DNA of 64,000 nucleotides from Colletes latitarsis (Eukaryota; Arthropoda; Insecta; Hymenoptera; Colletidae), in assembly GCF_051014445.1 (NCBI RefSeq), contig NC_135143.1:7812001-7876000 (forward strand), written 5' to 3'. A model generated the notes under the pieces. It had not been told where the DNA came from. It was given only the letters and a program-made list of their open reading frames with translations, and did not search any database. A program made the position numbers and the translations under genes. Position 1 is the first letter of the stretch. Each line of letters starts with the position of its first letter. This document shows, in pieces, positions 46,701-57,520 of the stretch.

Positions 46701-49700
46701 AGATTCGTGGCAGAGAATATTGGTCAAGGTCACTGACCGATTATCCCTCGTTTTGAAGCTATTTGACTGCTGTGCGTTAAATCTATTTGCACCGTCCCCT
46801 TGTTGTATTTAATTTTATTGTAAAATGGTGGAGAACGGTTTAACCCACGATCAATATGGATTATTCAAAATATACAATATTTTCTACCGTATGCAAATGT
46901 TTGATGTATTACAGTAAGATATAATCTTAGTAGTCTAAATCAGGAGATTTAAACCTAGGATTTTCATAACTGAGTTTAAATAAATTAGTCCAAGAAATAT
47001 TACGTAGAATTTAGCAGATCTCAAAAAAAGTCGTGTTACGATAAGGTTAAGAACTCGTATTCTGTAGACGGGACTCCAGAAGTCGTTCAGAGTTCAAGAA
47101 GTTCTACGGCGAATGCAAAATGCAGATTCGAATTCCGGACGGAATAGTCGACCAATTCTTTCCTTTCCAATGGTCTGACAAGACGAGGCAAAATATGAAG
47201 GAAATTTGTACGAACGAATCCGGGTATCTACGTTTTCTTTCTTTATTCTCGAATCAAACGTCGCATAAGATACAGAATTTATCGGATTCTTTAGGTTATT
47301 CGTAGCTCATAAAGCGACGTGCACGTCTGTCCAGTCATCAATTGGATCGTATAAATAACGGTCGATTATTTCAGAATTACGTCCGAACCTTCGTCTTTCG
47401 TTCGCTTTCCCCTCAACGCGACTCGAAACCGGACTATTCAAACTTATTCACGAGCACCCAATTTCGTCTACCAATCAACGATTTCCTGCCGGCAACAACG
47501 CTTTCAATTTGCTTCCGCCCGAAAGAGTGTTTCGACCTATTTGTGCGCCATTCTGATTATCGTAGATATTGTATTTTTGCAAAATAAACGAACGTAGATG
47601 ATAAACGTGTTTTTTTCCACAATTTTGCTGGGGTCAAGGCCACGCAAATCAGATCATTCACCACCCACAGTGCCACGACACATGATTAAAAATAAAAATA
47701 TGTTTTAATATGTAGGGTGTTCGACCATCCCTGGGAAAAATTTTAATGAGAGATTCTAGAGGTCAAAATAAGACGAAAATCAAGAAAATCAATTTGTTGA
47801 TTCAGGCTTCTTTAAAAAGTTATTAACGTTTAAAGTTCGGTTTGTAGAACGGCAAATTAAAAAATTTCAAATCATTCTAGAAAAATTATTTCACGTTGCG
47901 GGGGTAAATTACAATCATTTTTGGTCAATAGATATACCCCCGAAATCCTACGCACTTTCGAGAAAAAAATTCCTTATCGAAAATATAATTTCTGGCCAGA
48001 AATGTCACTCCAAAATTTTATGCGAATCTTTAAAATGTCATAACTTCTGAACGAATTGCACGATTTTAATGTTTAAAAATGCAAACGACGCGTATTTTAG
48101 TAAAGAATATGTAGAAATTCGAAAAATATTCGAAAAGTTGATGCTTGACCCCGCAAAATGAGAAAACCCCCATAAAAATGGTCCAATTTTCAAATAGCTA
48201 TAACTCCTACAATTGTGAATATATTTCAATGAAACTTTTTTCTGAAGTAAAGCTCATGGGTACCTACAGAAAAGTATTAGACAACTTCTCTGTAGGGCGT
48301 CAAACAAAATTACAAAAAATGAAAAAGGAATTTTTAAGAAAAATCGACAGGTAGGTGCCTAAATCTTTCGACAAAATTAAAAAATTTCAAATCGTTCTAG
48401 AAAAATTATTTTTAGCTAGAGAGGTCAATTACAATCATTTTTGGTCGATAGACATACCCCCGAAATCCTACCCACTTTCGAGAAAAAAATTCGAGTATGT
48501 GATCGAAGTCGACAAAATTAAAAAATTTCAAATCGTTCTGGAAAAATGATTTTTAGTTGTGGGGGTCAATTACAATAATTTTTGGTCAATACACATATCC
48601 TCGAAATCCTACGTACTTTCGAGAAAAAAATTCTTTACCGAAAATACTCTGTGTGGTCGGAAATGTTTCATGCGTACGTTTAAAAAATCATAATTTCTAG
48701 ACAGATTGAAGGATTTTAATGATTCAATAGTCAAACAATGCGTATTAATGGAGCTCTAGAGCTCCAGAAAAATGGGGCGAAAAAATGCATTGGATGTAAG
48801 GTCTACTCAGGTGTTCGCGGATTGCCGTTCTACAGGCGGAACTTTAAACGTTAATAACTTTTTAACGAAGCCTCAATCAACAAATTAGTATTCTTAATTT
48901 TCGTCTTATTTTGGTCTCTAAAATCTTCTATTAAAATTTTTTCTAGGGATAGCCGAACACCCTGTAAACTATGTGTTAACTATTCAAGCTTGGGTAGTTT
49001 TTATACGTCTTTGAACGTAATTATTAACCCCAATCTGTTCTTTATGTTATTTTTCACCAATTTGCGCACCAATGTGACTATCGTAGATATTGTATTTTTT
49101 GCAAAATAAACGATCGTAGATGGTAAACTGTTTTTCTATTCAATTTTGCTGGGTGTCAAGGCTACACGAAACGATTCTTCTTGTCGAACCAAAATTTGAT
49201 TTTGACTCGCGTACAATTCTTCTAGCAAGTATAGAGACGGGACATTTCTACGCTATAAATTATGCATGCTAAGCCTAAAGAGAGGGGGGAGCGGGTTATC
49301 GAGGAATAACGGAAACCGGAAAATTGGGTAAAGGTGGGCGGAGAAAGGAACGATGGTAACCGTCTACGTAACACTATCATCGTAAGTCTATTCTAATGCT
49401 TGTTCTATGGCATTCGCGTTATGTGCTAATTAAATCACGGTAAATCTCGTGATCTCGTAAATGCATTAGGAGCAAGAGCTAGGAAAAAGTTAGCCAAAAG
49501 AACGAATAGGGATGGAGAGGGATTAAGTTCCCTCGAATTTAAGCGGGGACGAGATTCAACTTGGAAAACTCTCGTGCATCAGCAGAAAATGGAGCCCCGT
49601 CGCCGCTGGTGAAACTATTTTTCGCGGATCGTGGAGATTCCATTCGCCTCGAAACGAACGAGGAAGAAAACATCGCTGGCGAATTATACATCGCTGGCTA

Positions 49701-52700
49701 ATCGTGCTCTAACAATATTCTTGCTGACGCACGACGCGATACCGAGAGGAACGAAAATGGAGACGCTTCGTTAAGAAGTATTCGTTTTCCTTCGGTCAAA
49801 GAAATCTGTAATTTTTCTTTAGAAATTCAGCACTTTTTTCAGTCGTCTTGAACATGTTCTATTATTGTCCCTGTGATATATTATCGACTTCCAATTTTTT
49901 AATCGATGAAATATGGCTGACAAAACATGGAATTTGGTGAGCTTTCGTATAAATTTGTATTGTATTAAAATACTTAAAAATAAATAACAATCCAAATGTA
50001 TTAAAAAAGCAAAGAAATTGTATTTGCTTCTACGCACCAAAGTTTTATGAAAAGAGCAGTATGAGTCGCGGAAGGCGACATGCAGTTTGACTACTTATTG
50101 AGTATTAAATAATAGTGCGATTACATATCATGAACAAGAGATTAAATCCATAACAAGTTTCTGTACTCGTTACATTTAGTTACAAAGTGTTATTAAATGA
50201 TGTTGTTTTACTTACGCGTTAATAAGGAATCTTATTACATTTGATCCTAATCTTACCAAGAAGTATAACTTTCGATCAGATAACAAGTTTGATTAATTGT
50301 AGGGTCTTTTAGTAAAATATATAAATGATAGTTTATGTATTAGATTGTAAAACATACATCAAATGCCATATTATTGTATAAACTTATTTACAGACGCCAC
50401 AATTAATCAAACATTCGGTAGCATTAGGATTAAGAATAATTTTCAAAGTAAGTTATTGAAGTAACTCTATCAGACATGGCTGAATTATTCTCAATGTCAT
50501 CCACAATAAAGAACAGAATAAATTATATGATGTCTTTTAAGCGAAGCTAAACCTGATTTTGTATAGAAGAAATAACATTTTGGCAATTTTTAATATTGTA
50601 CCTTATTGTCGTGTATTTTGTCAGATTATAAAAAGAAATTCTACTCGCATTTTTCTCAAAACCACGTTTTAGAAAATGATTTTATCCAATGGTTTTACCC
50701 CAATCAACTTAAAATTGTATACTTGATATTTTATGGATATCCCTTTGCAGCCTGAATCAGGATTATAAATATACTTGTCACAGTTCATTTACAGTAACAA
50801 ATTATAATTGAAAAATCTATATTTATTATATTATATACATGTGTAGTATTTCATTTTGGTTAATGATTGTGGTTCTCGCTATAAAGACAATTTTATACGT
50901 TAGAAATAATTTTGTATCATTTATTGTAAGTAAATATTAATTTTCGTTTAATATAAAAATTTGTAAATCTTCTTCGAAGATGAATAAATGTGTAAAGAAA
51001 ATTATATGTCAATGCATTATAGTTTCTTAAAAAAACTAATCATGAGTATCAGTTATTTTGACTTCAGAAAAACGAATACCACTTTAATCAAAATATATAC
51101 GATGAATAATGAAAGTAGAAATTGTGTAATACATTATCTTTTATTTGAAAAAATTGTATATATATTAGTAAACATCTATTGGCGATAATGTATCTAACCT
51201 TTCTAATAAATTGAATGCTAGAGGCAAGATTTATAAAATACTCGTTGCAATATTGGATTCATAAAGGGTAACGAAAGTATTCGAACTTTATATTAAAACA
51301 AATCAATGATTATTTTAAACGTAAAATGCCACAGATCATGTGAACTAAAGAGGTTAAAAAAAAGCATTTTTTCAACTGCAGAGAGTTTACGTCTTTTTCG
51401 ATATTAAAAAATTTAATATAAAATGACATAACAAAAGAAAATCACATAGAAGCGTCGTAGATGTTTTAAAACAAAGCTAGTCAGCATTTCATTTCATACC
51501 AGAAAAATACAACGATGGAAATATTACAAATAGACTAGAATTTGGGAGGCAAGAGTACATAATGCCAAGGGACGATATATTTATTGTATACAAAATAACA
51601 AAACAAATCAAACGTCATTCGTGTTATTGGTAAAATAGAAATTTATTGTATTCACTCCACTAAATGGTGGTGGTCACTTAAATGATTTGTATTAAAATAA
51701 AACAATGAGCATTATCTTTTATAGTTTTCACTTTATTTCAATTCAAAGTTCTATTTTATTGGAAAATGCTAAAAATTTTTTGAAAATCCGAGAAGAACCT
51801 CTAATGTAAATATTTTCGTTCGACCACAGCGATTATAAACTTTCACGTAGCGTGGCTTTCTTTATGTCGTTCGAATACTGTCGTTTTGCATTGCGAATGT
51901 AGTGGGAAAGGGTGCGAGAGCAAAGCTTCAGCGTTCGATGGAGAGTCAACCTGAAAACTGGCGAGAATGTGACGGGCCAAATGCTTCTAAAACTCGCTTA
52001 GCCCTGATTTTGCTCCAAAAAGAGGAGCTTCGATCGGACTTTGCTGTTCTGCGGTGAATTACACAAGCGTGCGGGGAATCTACGAATCTATCGACACGCG
52101 GTGGAGGAAATGGGAGGGGATTAGGTAACAAAGAAAAACAAAGAAAAATTCGCAAATCCTGGAAAGGTGGAGAGCAAACGTCGGTGTGCTTCGCACCGTC
52201 TGGAGGCAAGTGGCGTTAGGAATTCGGGGCGGGGGTGGAGACACAAAAACAGAGCGAGACGAAAGTAAAAGAAGAACAGAGAAAGTGAACTGGGCCGGAT
52301 TTGGTGCAAGTGAGAGAGGTATCAAAGAAGAAACGAAAGGTAGATAAGAAAAAGAAGAAAAAGAAGAAGAAGTAGAAGTTAAAGTGATAGAAGAAAGAGA
52401 CACAGTAATGGGATACCTCAGATACAACCAGCCACAGGCAAAGTAGTTCGTATATCTGTCAGGACAGACCAATTGACGTCAAGAAATGAATGCTTTTAAG
52501 ACTGAAAGATGTCTATCTAGCTGTTTGAACGAGTTTCGTGTGTAAGGGCAAGCGATGGAGAAGCTCTAAGACGTCTATGCACGACGGTAAGATGAGCGTA
52601 TGTCGCGTAGCTATGTGTGTACAGGGCGAGTCGTTTCTACCGATCCCTTCGAATAATTTCGAAAACGATTTTTGGAAGCGAATCCGTAGAAGACGTCGAA

Positions 52701-55451
52701 GGTCATGTTCGATTTTTAAATGGGTTACCATTAAATGGTAATTTTCTATAAAAAAATGTTAAGCTGTGAAAAACGTAAGTGTTGAAAAACCATCCGTTTG
52801 GAAGGTATTGGGCTGGTCAAAAAGTATATGCATGTCTTTAGACGTTCTGAAACGTAACTTCAAATCTTAAAAGCACATGGTTATTCAATAGTTAACATTT
52901 AACCATAAATAGTAACAAGAATATATTATACATACAGGGTGTTCGGCCACCCATGGGAAAAATATTAATGGGAGATTCTAGAGGCTAAAATAAGACGAAA
53001 ATCAAGAATATCAATTTTTCGACTGAGGCTTCATTAAAAAGTTATTAACAAATTAAATTAAAAGATTTCAAATCATTCTGAAAAAATTATTTTTGGTTGC
53101 GGGGCTCAATTACAATCATTTTTGGTGAATACACATACACTTGAAATCCTACTTACTTTCGAGAAAAAAATTCCTTACCGAAAATTAATGTCTGACCATG
53201 AATGAATGATTACCCTTAAATTTCATGTGTTTCAAATCGTTCTGGAGAAATTATTTTCGGTTGCGGGGCTCAATTACAATCATTTTTGGTGATTACACAT
53301 ACCCCCGATTTCTTACGCGTTTTCGAGAAAAAAATTCCTTAACGAAAATCTAATGTGAGCCCACAAATGCTACCCTGAAGTTTCATCTGTATCTTTAAAA
53401 CGTCATAACTTCTGAACGGATTGGACGATTTTAATGTTCAAAAAGCCAAACGCCGCGTATTTTGGTGGAGAATATGTACAAATCGCAAAATTATTCAAAA
53501 AGTTGGTCCTTGACCCCGCAATATGAGAAAACCCCCATAAAAATGGTCCAATTTTCAAACAGTCACAACTCCGACAATTGTGAATATATTTCAATGAAAT
53601 TTTTTTTTCAAGTAGAGCTCATGGGTACCTACAAAAAAGTATTAGACAACTTTTCTGTAGGGCGTCAAGCAAAATTACTAAAAATCAAAAACGAATTTTT
53701 AAGAAAAATCGACAGGGGGTAGGTGCTGAAATTTTTCGGCGAAAAAATAAAATTTCAAATCGTTCTGGAAAAATTATTTTCGGTTGCAGGTGTCAATTAC
53801 AATCATTTTTGGTCATTAAACATACCCTCGAAATCCTACCCACTTTCGAGAAAAAAATTCGAGAAAGTGTGAAATTTGTTGACAAAATTAAAAAATTTCA
53901 AATCGTTCTGGAAAAATTATTTTTGGTTGCAGGGATCAATTACAATCATTTTTGGTCAATAGACCTACCCCTGAAATCTTGCGCAATTTCAAGAAAAAAA
54001 TTCAATACGGGCGGAACTTTAAACGTTAATAATTTTTTAACGAAGCCTCCATCAACAAATTGGTATTCTTAATTTTTGTCCTATTTCGGCCTCTAGAATC
54101 TCCCACTACAATTTTTTCCCAGGGGTGGTTGAATACCTTGTATATTATACAAGAATAGATTATACGATATTATATTATATATATTGGTAGAGATGACTAC
54201 CGTTCACTTATCCAATAAAAACTCGCAGTGATCCAAGCATTCCTATACTGATACTAGTAAAGTACAAAATTTTTTAAGTAAAATAATGTTACAATTTGCA
54301 CCGTAAACTTAAGCCAAGACTGTTTAAAAATACGATCTTCAGTCTATGAATGATCCATCAACTGTTTCTAGAGATAGAAAGGATTATTTTTCTTGGTAAA
54401 CTCTTTAAATATCCCCACAAAAAAATCTAAGGGAGTGATATAGGGTGATTTCGATAGGAATTTCATATGACTAATCGAGCAATTGGGAGATTTCTCATTT
54501 AATGTAGCTCGAATTGCACGATGATAGTGAACTGGAGCACCATCCTGCTGCAACCATGTTTGTTATCTGGTTGCTAAATCGACGCCACGCAGAGATACTA
54601 GTTTATTTCGAATGAAATCTTTGTGTTTTGTTCTAGCGTACTATCGAAGGAATTTGGACCGATAATGTACCGATTAAGAATATCACAGATATCCAAGCTT
54701 GCAAGTACAGAGCCAAACTTAATTTGAATCGTTCAAACCAAATCAAATACTTGACTATTCAAGTAATATTAATTATTCATGCGAATTTGTTCGTTGATGT
54801 TAAATATATTACTCCGAGGAAGGTCTTTTTTTCATAGAAAGCAGCTGAATCGATTGGTGTATTAAAAAATACATTCCATTCAAAAAAATAAATATGATCA
54901 TCGCACGTTTTCCACGCGTTCACGTACAAAAAACCAAATTACACCAAATTAGTGTAACTTTTATTTAAGACACTTTTTGTTATAATTAACGGTTTCGAAG
55001 CTTACTTGGGGGAGGATCGATTCAAGCGACTTGTCTTGTATGTTTAACGATTTTCTTCAGTTACTCACGTGGATTCCGAAGGTATCGGTTGGTCTATCAG
55101 CTTCTCGGACACCGGAGGTGGCGGGTATGGCTGCATCAGGGGCTGCGTCATTTCTTCGCTATCTGAATGGAAAGGTTCGCGTAATCTCGTTCGAAGCATG
55201 GTTGACATTCGCGCGAGAACTCGATGGTTCCCGACGAACGCGCGTCTCGAATGGGCATAGGAATGGCGCTCGACGCTGGTGCATGGGAATTGTAACTTAT
55301 AGAACTTACATATCGGACAGATGATGTTTGTCTTGCACTCTTGCTCGGTGTGGGGCCGTTCGGCGGGATCGCAGTCCTTCGAGGTGGAGCCAACCGCATC
55401 CCTGCACTCGATCGTCCTTGTTCTGATACCGGTACCACAGGTCACAGAACA
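34619..55451 (-). CDS. madd-4: ADAMTS-like / punctin (MADD-4-type) matrix protein, 3' fourteen exons
   Basis: Secreted ADAMTS-like proteins have the ancillary modules of ADAMTS proteases without the protease; the punctin/MADD-4 branch organises matrix and synapses. Exons in coding order: 55310-55451, 55069-55162, 46122-46513, 44783-44912, 43832-44045, 40875-41185, 40071-40198, 39828-39995, 39294-39463, 37416-38451, 36986-37068, 36362-36748, 35788-35941, 34619-34719. Every junction has GT/AG and matching phase, giving 3510 bases and 1169 residues. Modules: partial TSP1 (1-47), Pro-rich linker, four TSP1 (about 80-373), Ig (about 385-490), disordered linker (about 495-930), three TSP1 (about 935-1133), PLAC (1137-1169). 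The signal peptide and first modules are missing, probably right of the window. The order matches ADAMTSL1/ADAMTSL3 and fly nolo-type proteins; the exact orthologue name is inferred. Confidence 0.9.
35788..35941 (-). CDS. ADAMTS-like gene exon: end of last TSP1 module
   Basis: It reads CTASCEEDGIKYRILQCVW and ends CRGPPCPQTP. The join to the upstream exon gives WRVGEWSD followed by CTASC, an ordinary TSP1 core. Confidence 0.93.
36362..36748 (-). CDS. ADAMTS-like gene exon: TSP1 modules
   Basis: The 129 codons complete one TSP1 (RPCGFGKCP), contain a whole second module starting WHTTEWTPCETSRCFNW, and start a third (WRVGEWSD). The donor is GAT|GTATGT. One sub-module has the CETSRCFNW variation instead of the usual CSxTCGxG. 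Confidence 0.92.
36986..37068 (-). CDS. ADAMTS-like gene exon: start of a TSP1 module
   Basis: A short 83-base exon encoding VFEWVTTDWSKCSLTCGGSG. It is too short to stand out as an open frame but has clean acceptor (AAACAG) and donor (CAG|GTAACG) sites and the right phase. Confidence 0.9.
37416..38451 (-). CDS. ADAMTS-like gene exon: long disordered linker
   Basis: This 1036-base exon encodes about 345 residues rich in Asp, Glu, Ser, Thr, Asn and Lys with no recognisable fold and several NxT/NxS glycosylation sites (for example NTTIAPNNT). It begins EYWPFHSENSAG after TCCAACAG and ends at TTTTAG|GTGGGT. It separates the Ig domain from the C-terminal TSP1 group. Confidence 0.9.
39294..39463 (-). 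CDS. ADAMTS-like gene exon: linker
   Basis: It encodes AAYGNLFVPIDSEDLSHERA and a Lys/Thr/Pro-rich continuation to ENQ. I chose the acceptor CTCCTACAG at 39464-39465 because it gives the required phase; a weaker upstream AG would not. Confidence 0.82.
39828..39995 (-). CDS. ADAMTS-like gene exon: end of Ig domain
   Basis: It completes the Ig fold (AGNSHAETQLIVKF) and continues into a linker (SKEQISSEEYLRLSNSVHF). The donor is CGCGG|GTAAAAG. Confidence 0.87.
40071..40198 (-). CDS. ADAMTS-like gene exon: Ig domain core
   Basis: It reads SQIKWTKDNKELRRSRKYKI and DADSGIYACI, with the conserved Trp and second Cys of an I-set Ig domain; the first Cys is in the preceding exon (IKIRCPVRKFDK). Confidence 0.92.
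40875..41185 (-). CDS. ADAMTS-like gene exon: TSP1 end and Ig start
   Basis: It starts CSKTCNGGVMRRKVVC, completing the module begun by WSAGDWGK, and ends in the first Ig strands. The acceptor GTGTTGCAG at 41186-41187 fits the phase; one further upstream does not. NTT and NQT are possible glycosylation sites. Confidence 0.92.
42827..42839. promoter_or_regulatory. Perfect IR-1 nuclear receptor half-site pair
   Basis: AGGTCATTGACCT is two AGGTCA half-sites inverted around one base, the preferred type of site for the ecdysone receptor/USP heterodimer. It lies in an intron of the ADAMTS-like gene within a GC-richer stretch. Binding is not shown by sequence alone. Confidence 0.4.
42941..43230 (+). 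repeat. Two direct repeats, about 174-bp spacing
   Basis: AAATTACGATATCTCCAAAA at 42941 and AAATTACGATATTTCCAAAA at 43115 start two diverged copies that both continue with a GATCGACATAAA segment and AACAGTAG. Confidence 0.75.
43832..44045 (-). CDS. ADAMTS-like gene exon: TSP1 module
   Basis: It contains WNYSEFSQCLSPCGIGIQTR, RRYCNVLDCP and the start of the next module EWSAGDWGK. The acceptor is CATCTGCAG, the donor AAG|GTACTT. Confidence 0.93.
44783..44912 (-). CDS. ADAMTS-like gene exon: TSP1 second half
   Basis: It reads VQNLIINCVRDDTGK through RVCNDHPCPP, continuing CSATCLGG of the previous exon. Its acceptor TGTTTTAG and donor CCTAG|GTAACG fit the phase. Confidence 0.92.
45090..45120. 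repeat. Perfect inverted repeat, 14-bp arms
   Basis: CGCGTTTAATTATC, a three-base loop CCG, then the exact complement. It lies in an intron of the ADAMTS-like gene. Confidence 0.85.
46122..46513 (-). CDS. ADAMTS-like gene exon: TSP1 and linker
   Basis: It opens FIADEWSPCSVTCGEGTRHR, continues KIFLEFSRTIANLPDRQC and CVMEPCP, then a Ser/Gly-rich linker and the start of the next TSP1 (YSWKQSGYTPCSATCLGG). The FIADEWSPCSVTCG and KIFLEFS stretches are characteristic of ADAMTSL1/3-type proteins. Confidence 0.94.
47541..47645 (+). repeat. Direct repeat, left copy (partner at 49062-49168)
   Basis: Shared stretches include TTTGTGCGCCA-like text, ATCGTAGATATTGTATTTTT, GCAAAATAAACGA and AATTTTGCTGGG followed by GTCAAGGC. 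The two copies are about 85% alike by eye and bracket the TIR element at 47715-48964. Confidence 0.8.
47715..48964. mobile_element. Long TIR element, copy E
   Basis: The ends are TA|GGGTGTTCGACC and GCCGAACACCCTG|TA. The interior runs in the opposite direction to copies A and C. A fragment of the 5549-type MITE end (48792-48809, GTAAGGTCTACTCA) is embedded near its right side. Confidence 0.82.
49062..49168 (+). repeat. Direct repeat, right copy
   Basis: Partner of 47541-47645, as described there; it begins about 100 bases after the end of the TIR element. Confidence 0.8.
52100..52410 (+). repeat. Purine-rich tract
   Basis: The plus strand is dominated by A and G over about 300 bases (for example AGAAAAAGAAGAAAAAGAAG near 52350). 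Minus-strand open frames here (Ser/Phe/Leu/Pro-rich) are produced by this bias and are not genes. Confidence 0.7.
52935..54140. mobile_element. Long TIR element, copy F
   Basis: The ends are TA|CAGGGTGTTCGGCCACC and GGTGGTTGAATACCTTG|TA. The interior orientation matches copy E. The conserved hairpin has one arm mismatch at about 53628-53661. Confidence 0.82.
54360..54690 (-). pseudogene. Decayed mariner/Tc1-type transposase fragment
   Basis: A minus-strand frame at 54368-54553 reads QQDGAPVHYHRAIRATLNE and later SPYITPLDFF, the second and third catalytic-Asp motifs of mariner-family transposases (QQDGAPxH and SPDLxPLDFF). Upstream (to about 54690) frame-broken sequence resembles the preceding IGP-type segment. 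Stops and shifts make it non-functional. It lies in an intron of the ADAMTS-like gene. Confidence 0.75.
55069..55162 (-). CDS. ADAMTS-like gene exon: Pro-rich linker
   Basis: It encodes SEEMTQPLMQPYPPPPVSEK to IPSEST. The acceptor is CCATTCAG and the donor CCAC|GTGAGT. It is 2 bases out of phase at both ends, exactly as the neighbours require. Confidence 0.85.
55310..55451 (-). CDS. ADAMTS-like gene exon: TSP1 module, first exon found
   Basis: It reads CSVTCGTGIRTRTIECRDAV and CKTNIICPI. It begins in phase 0 after GATCGATAG and needs an upstream exon ending with the module's tryptophans, which I could not find in 55452-64000. Confidence 0.88.
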
Positions 55452-57520
55452 CTATCGATCACACAAAAGAGAAAAGTAAATTTCATGCCGGCGATGAATT
55501 GCTTTTAAACGATCGATGGAAACATGACACGGTGGAAAATAACGGGGAGCAATTGAAATCGGAAAAATCGGTCGGCGTTGGGCAAAATGGAATTTGATTA
55601 ACGACCAACGAATATGGTGGTACCATGTAACCAAACCAGTGATTAATGATTATACCGAGTAATTAGTAATCGTAATAAATGGATAATACAACCATCGTTT
55701 GTAAAAGTAATCGAAACGCAATGTAATTATCAGAAACAGTTAAGTTATTTATCACAAAATCATTCTATTTTTGATTGGGATTGAATCAATAAAATAATTA
55801 CATTTTATAAACAACGCGAATTAAGCGTGAACTGGAATTTAACGAATTATAAAACGAATGTAGAAATATAATTTGCTTTTAGCATGACTCTTATTTCGAA
55901 CATTTTATCTATTGAAAATAAATTTAATATATAAAGAATATTAAAGAAATGTCGGATAAAGGTTTAGTTACAAATATTATTAATTTTATAATTGGAAAGT
56001 GATCCAAGTTTGATTGGATTTTGCATCTTTGAATGTCGTTAGATAACAATGGTGATTATATTCTAAACTTGGTTCATGAATGCGAGTTATTGTTTAGTTT
56101 AACAATTTCAGAATTCATCGAATTGCACGTCTATAGTTCTGGTATAAGCACGATACGAGTTTCTATAATAAATCATTTGACTGATTCAAAATAATCGATA
56201 AAATATATATTTCTTTAATAAATTGTATTTAACGAGAGTTATTAAAAAAAGATTCGTTAAGAATACGGACATTAACGACACTTATCTTCTCAAACAATTC
56301 TTCATCCCCGAAAATGGTCCAAATTAAATATCTCGAAAATGAAACATTGTACACATTGTTCAATTTTCGACCCTTTATTTCGTTTAATGTGAACAGTTTA
56401 ACTCGAGATGTATCTTGTAAGGAACGGTCGAGTAAGAAGGACAAGGGATGAGAAAAGAGCCAAGATAATACATTCGATACAAGATAAAGTCTATAGAAAT
56501 AGAGTACAGTAGAACGTAAAGAAAAGGCAGAGCGAAGAAACAATACATTTTCGCGACGCTTCTGCGGAATCTAATTTCGTATACTAAGTGGTATTTGCAG
56601 GGTTCCATTCTAACATTTAACAGATTTCAAAGATCCTTCCGGGACAACTCGAAACTTCGGAGATCATTATCGTAGCGAGTCATGTCGAGGGAAGTTGAAA
56701 AGAAACAAGAAAGAACATAGAAAAAGCAGAAACACGAAACTTACGCTCTTGTAGTTATTAAACCACGAAGACAATATTTAGCAATTCTATCTTAATTTTT
56801 ATAATTTTATTTTTAGCAAACGAGTAGCGTATTACTTTATTTTGATAATAAAATCAACGACACATTATATAATTAAGTTCTTCCTTTTACATTATTTTAT
56901 CTTTTGTATATAATTTTGTAGAATATGAAAAGGGCTATCGATTATCAAAGAGTTGATATTTATTATAATTCTTTACACAAGTTTCGATGCGCTGTTGCTA
57001 TTTGTACCAAAAATACATTTTTCATTTATCAAGAAGTCTCCAAGAAAGCAAAGAGAAATTCACATCTACTTTTTACAAATTTATTCTTAATTCGAGTTGA
57101 ATTTTCGTTCCTCGGAAAATAATCTTCCAAAGAAATTTTCTAGTTTAGAATGTTAAAGGAAGGCGTCTTTGCATGAATTTTTTTTCACATATTATTGATA
57201 ATAACTTTTCAAAACTTAGCAAATTTAATTATGTATATTTTTTAGAAACATGTATTTTATCAAGAAATTAATTCGTTAAAGGAACCAATATCACCTATAT
57301 AATTATTTACAAAGACGATGTATGAACAACAATCCGTCAGCTTTTCTCATAGAAGGCAACAAATTTTTACCAAAATGGAATATATAAGCTTGCATTGTTT
57401 TGGGAACAGGTTATCGAATATAATGACGATTACAGAGATTGAACATTGGTATTAAAATTGTTTCTAATATACAGAACAAGATGCAGAAAATTGCATGAAC
57501 TTTTTGGTACACTTAATATA

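Larger units (their letters stand above)
46514..55068 (-). other. 8.5-kb intron of the ADAMTS-like gene
   Basis: This contains two long TIR elements (47715-48964, 52935-54140), flanking duplicated segments, a purine-rich tract and a transposase relic. The remaining DNA is AT-rich with GC-richer patches at about 46600-47600 and 49200-49760; no exon with matching phase was recognised in it. Confidence 0.5.

Noticed and set aside
52080..52472. 130-codon minus-strand Ser/Phe/Leu-rich frame
   Set aside because: Generated by the purine-rich tract on the other strand.
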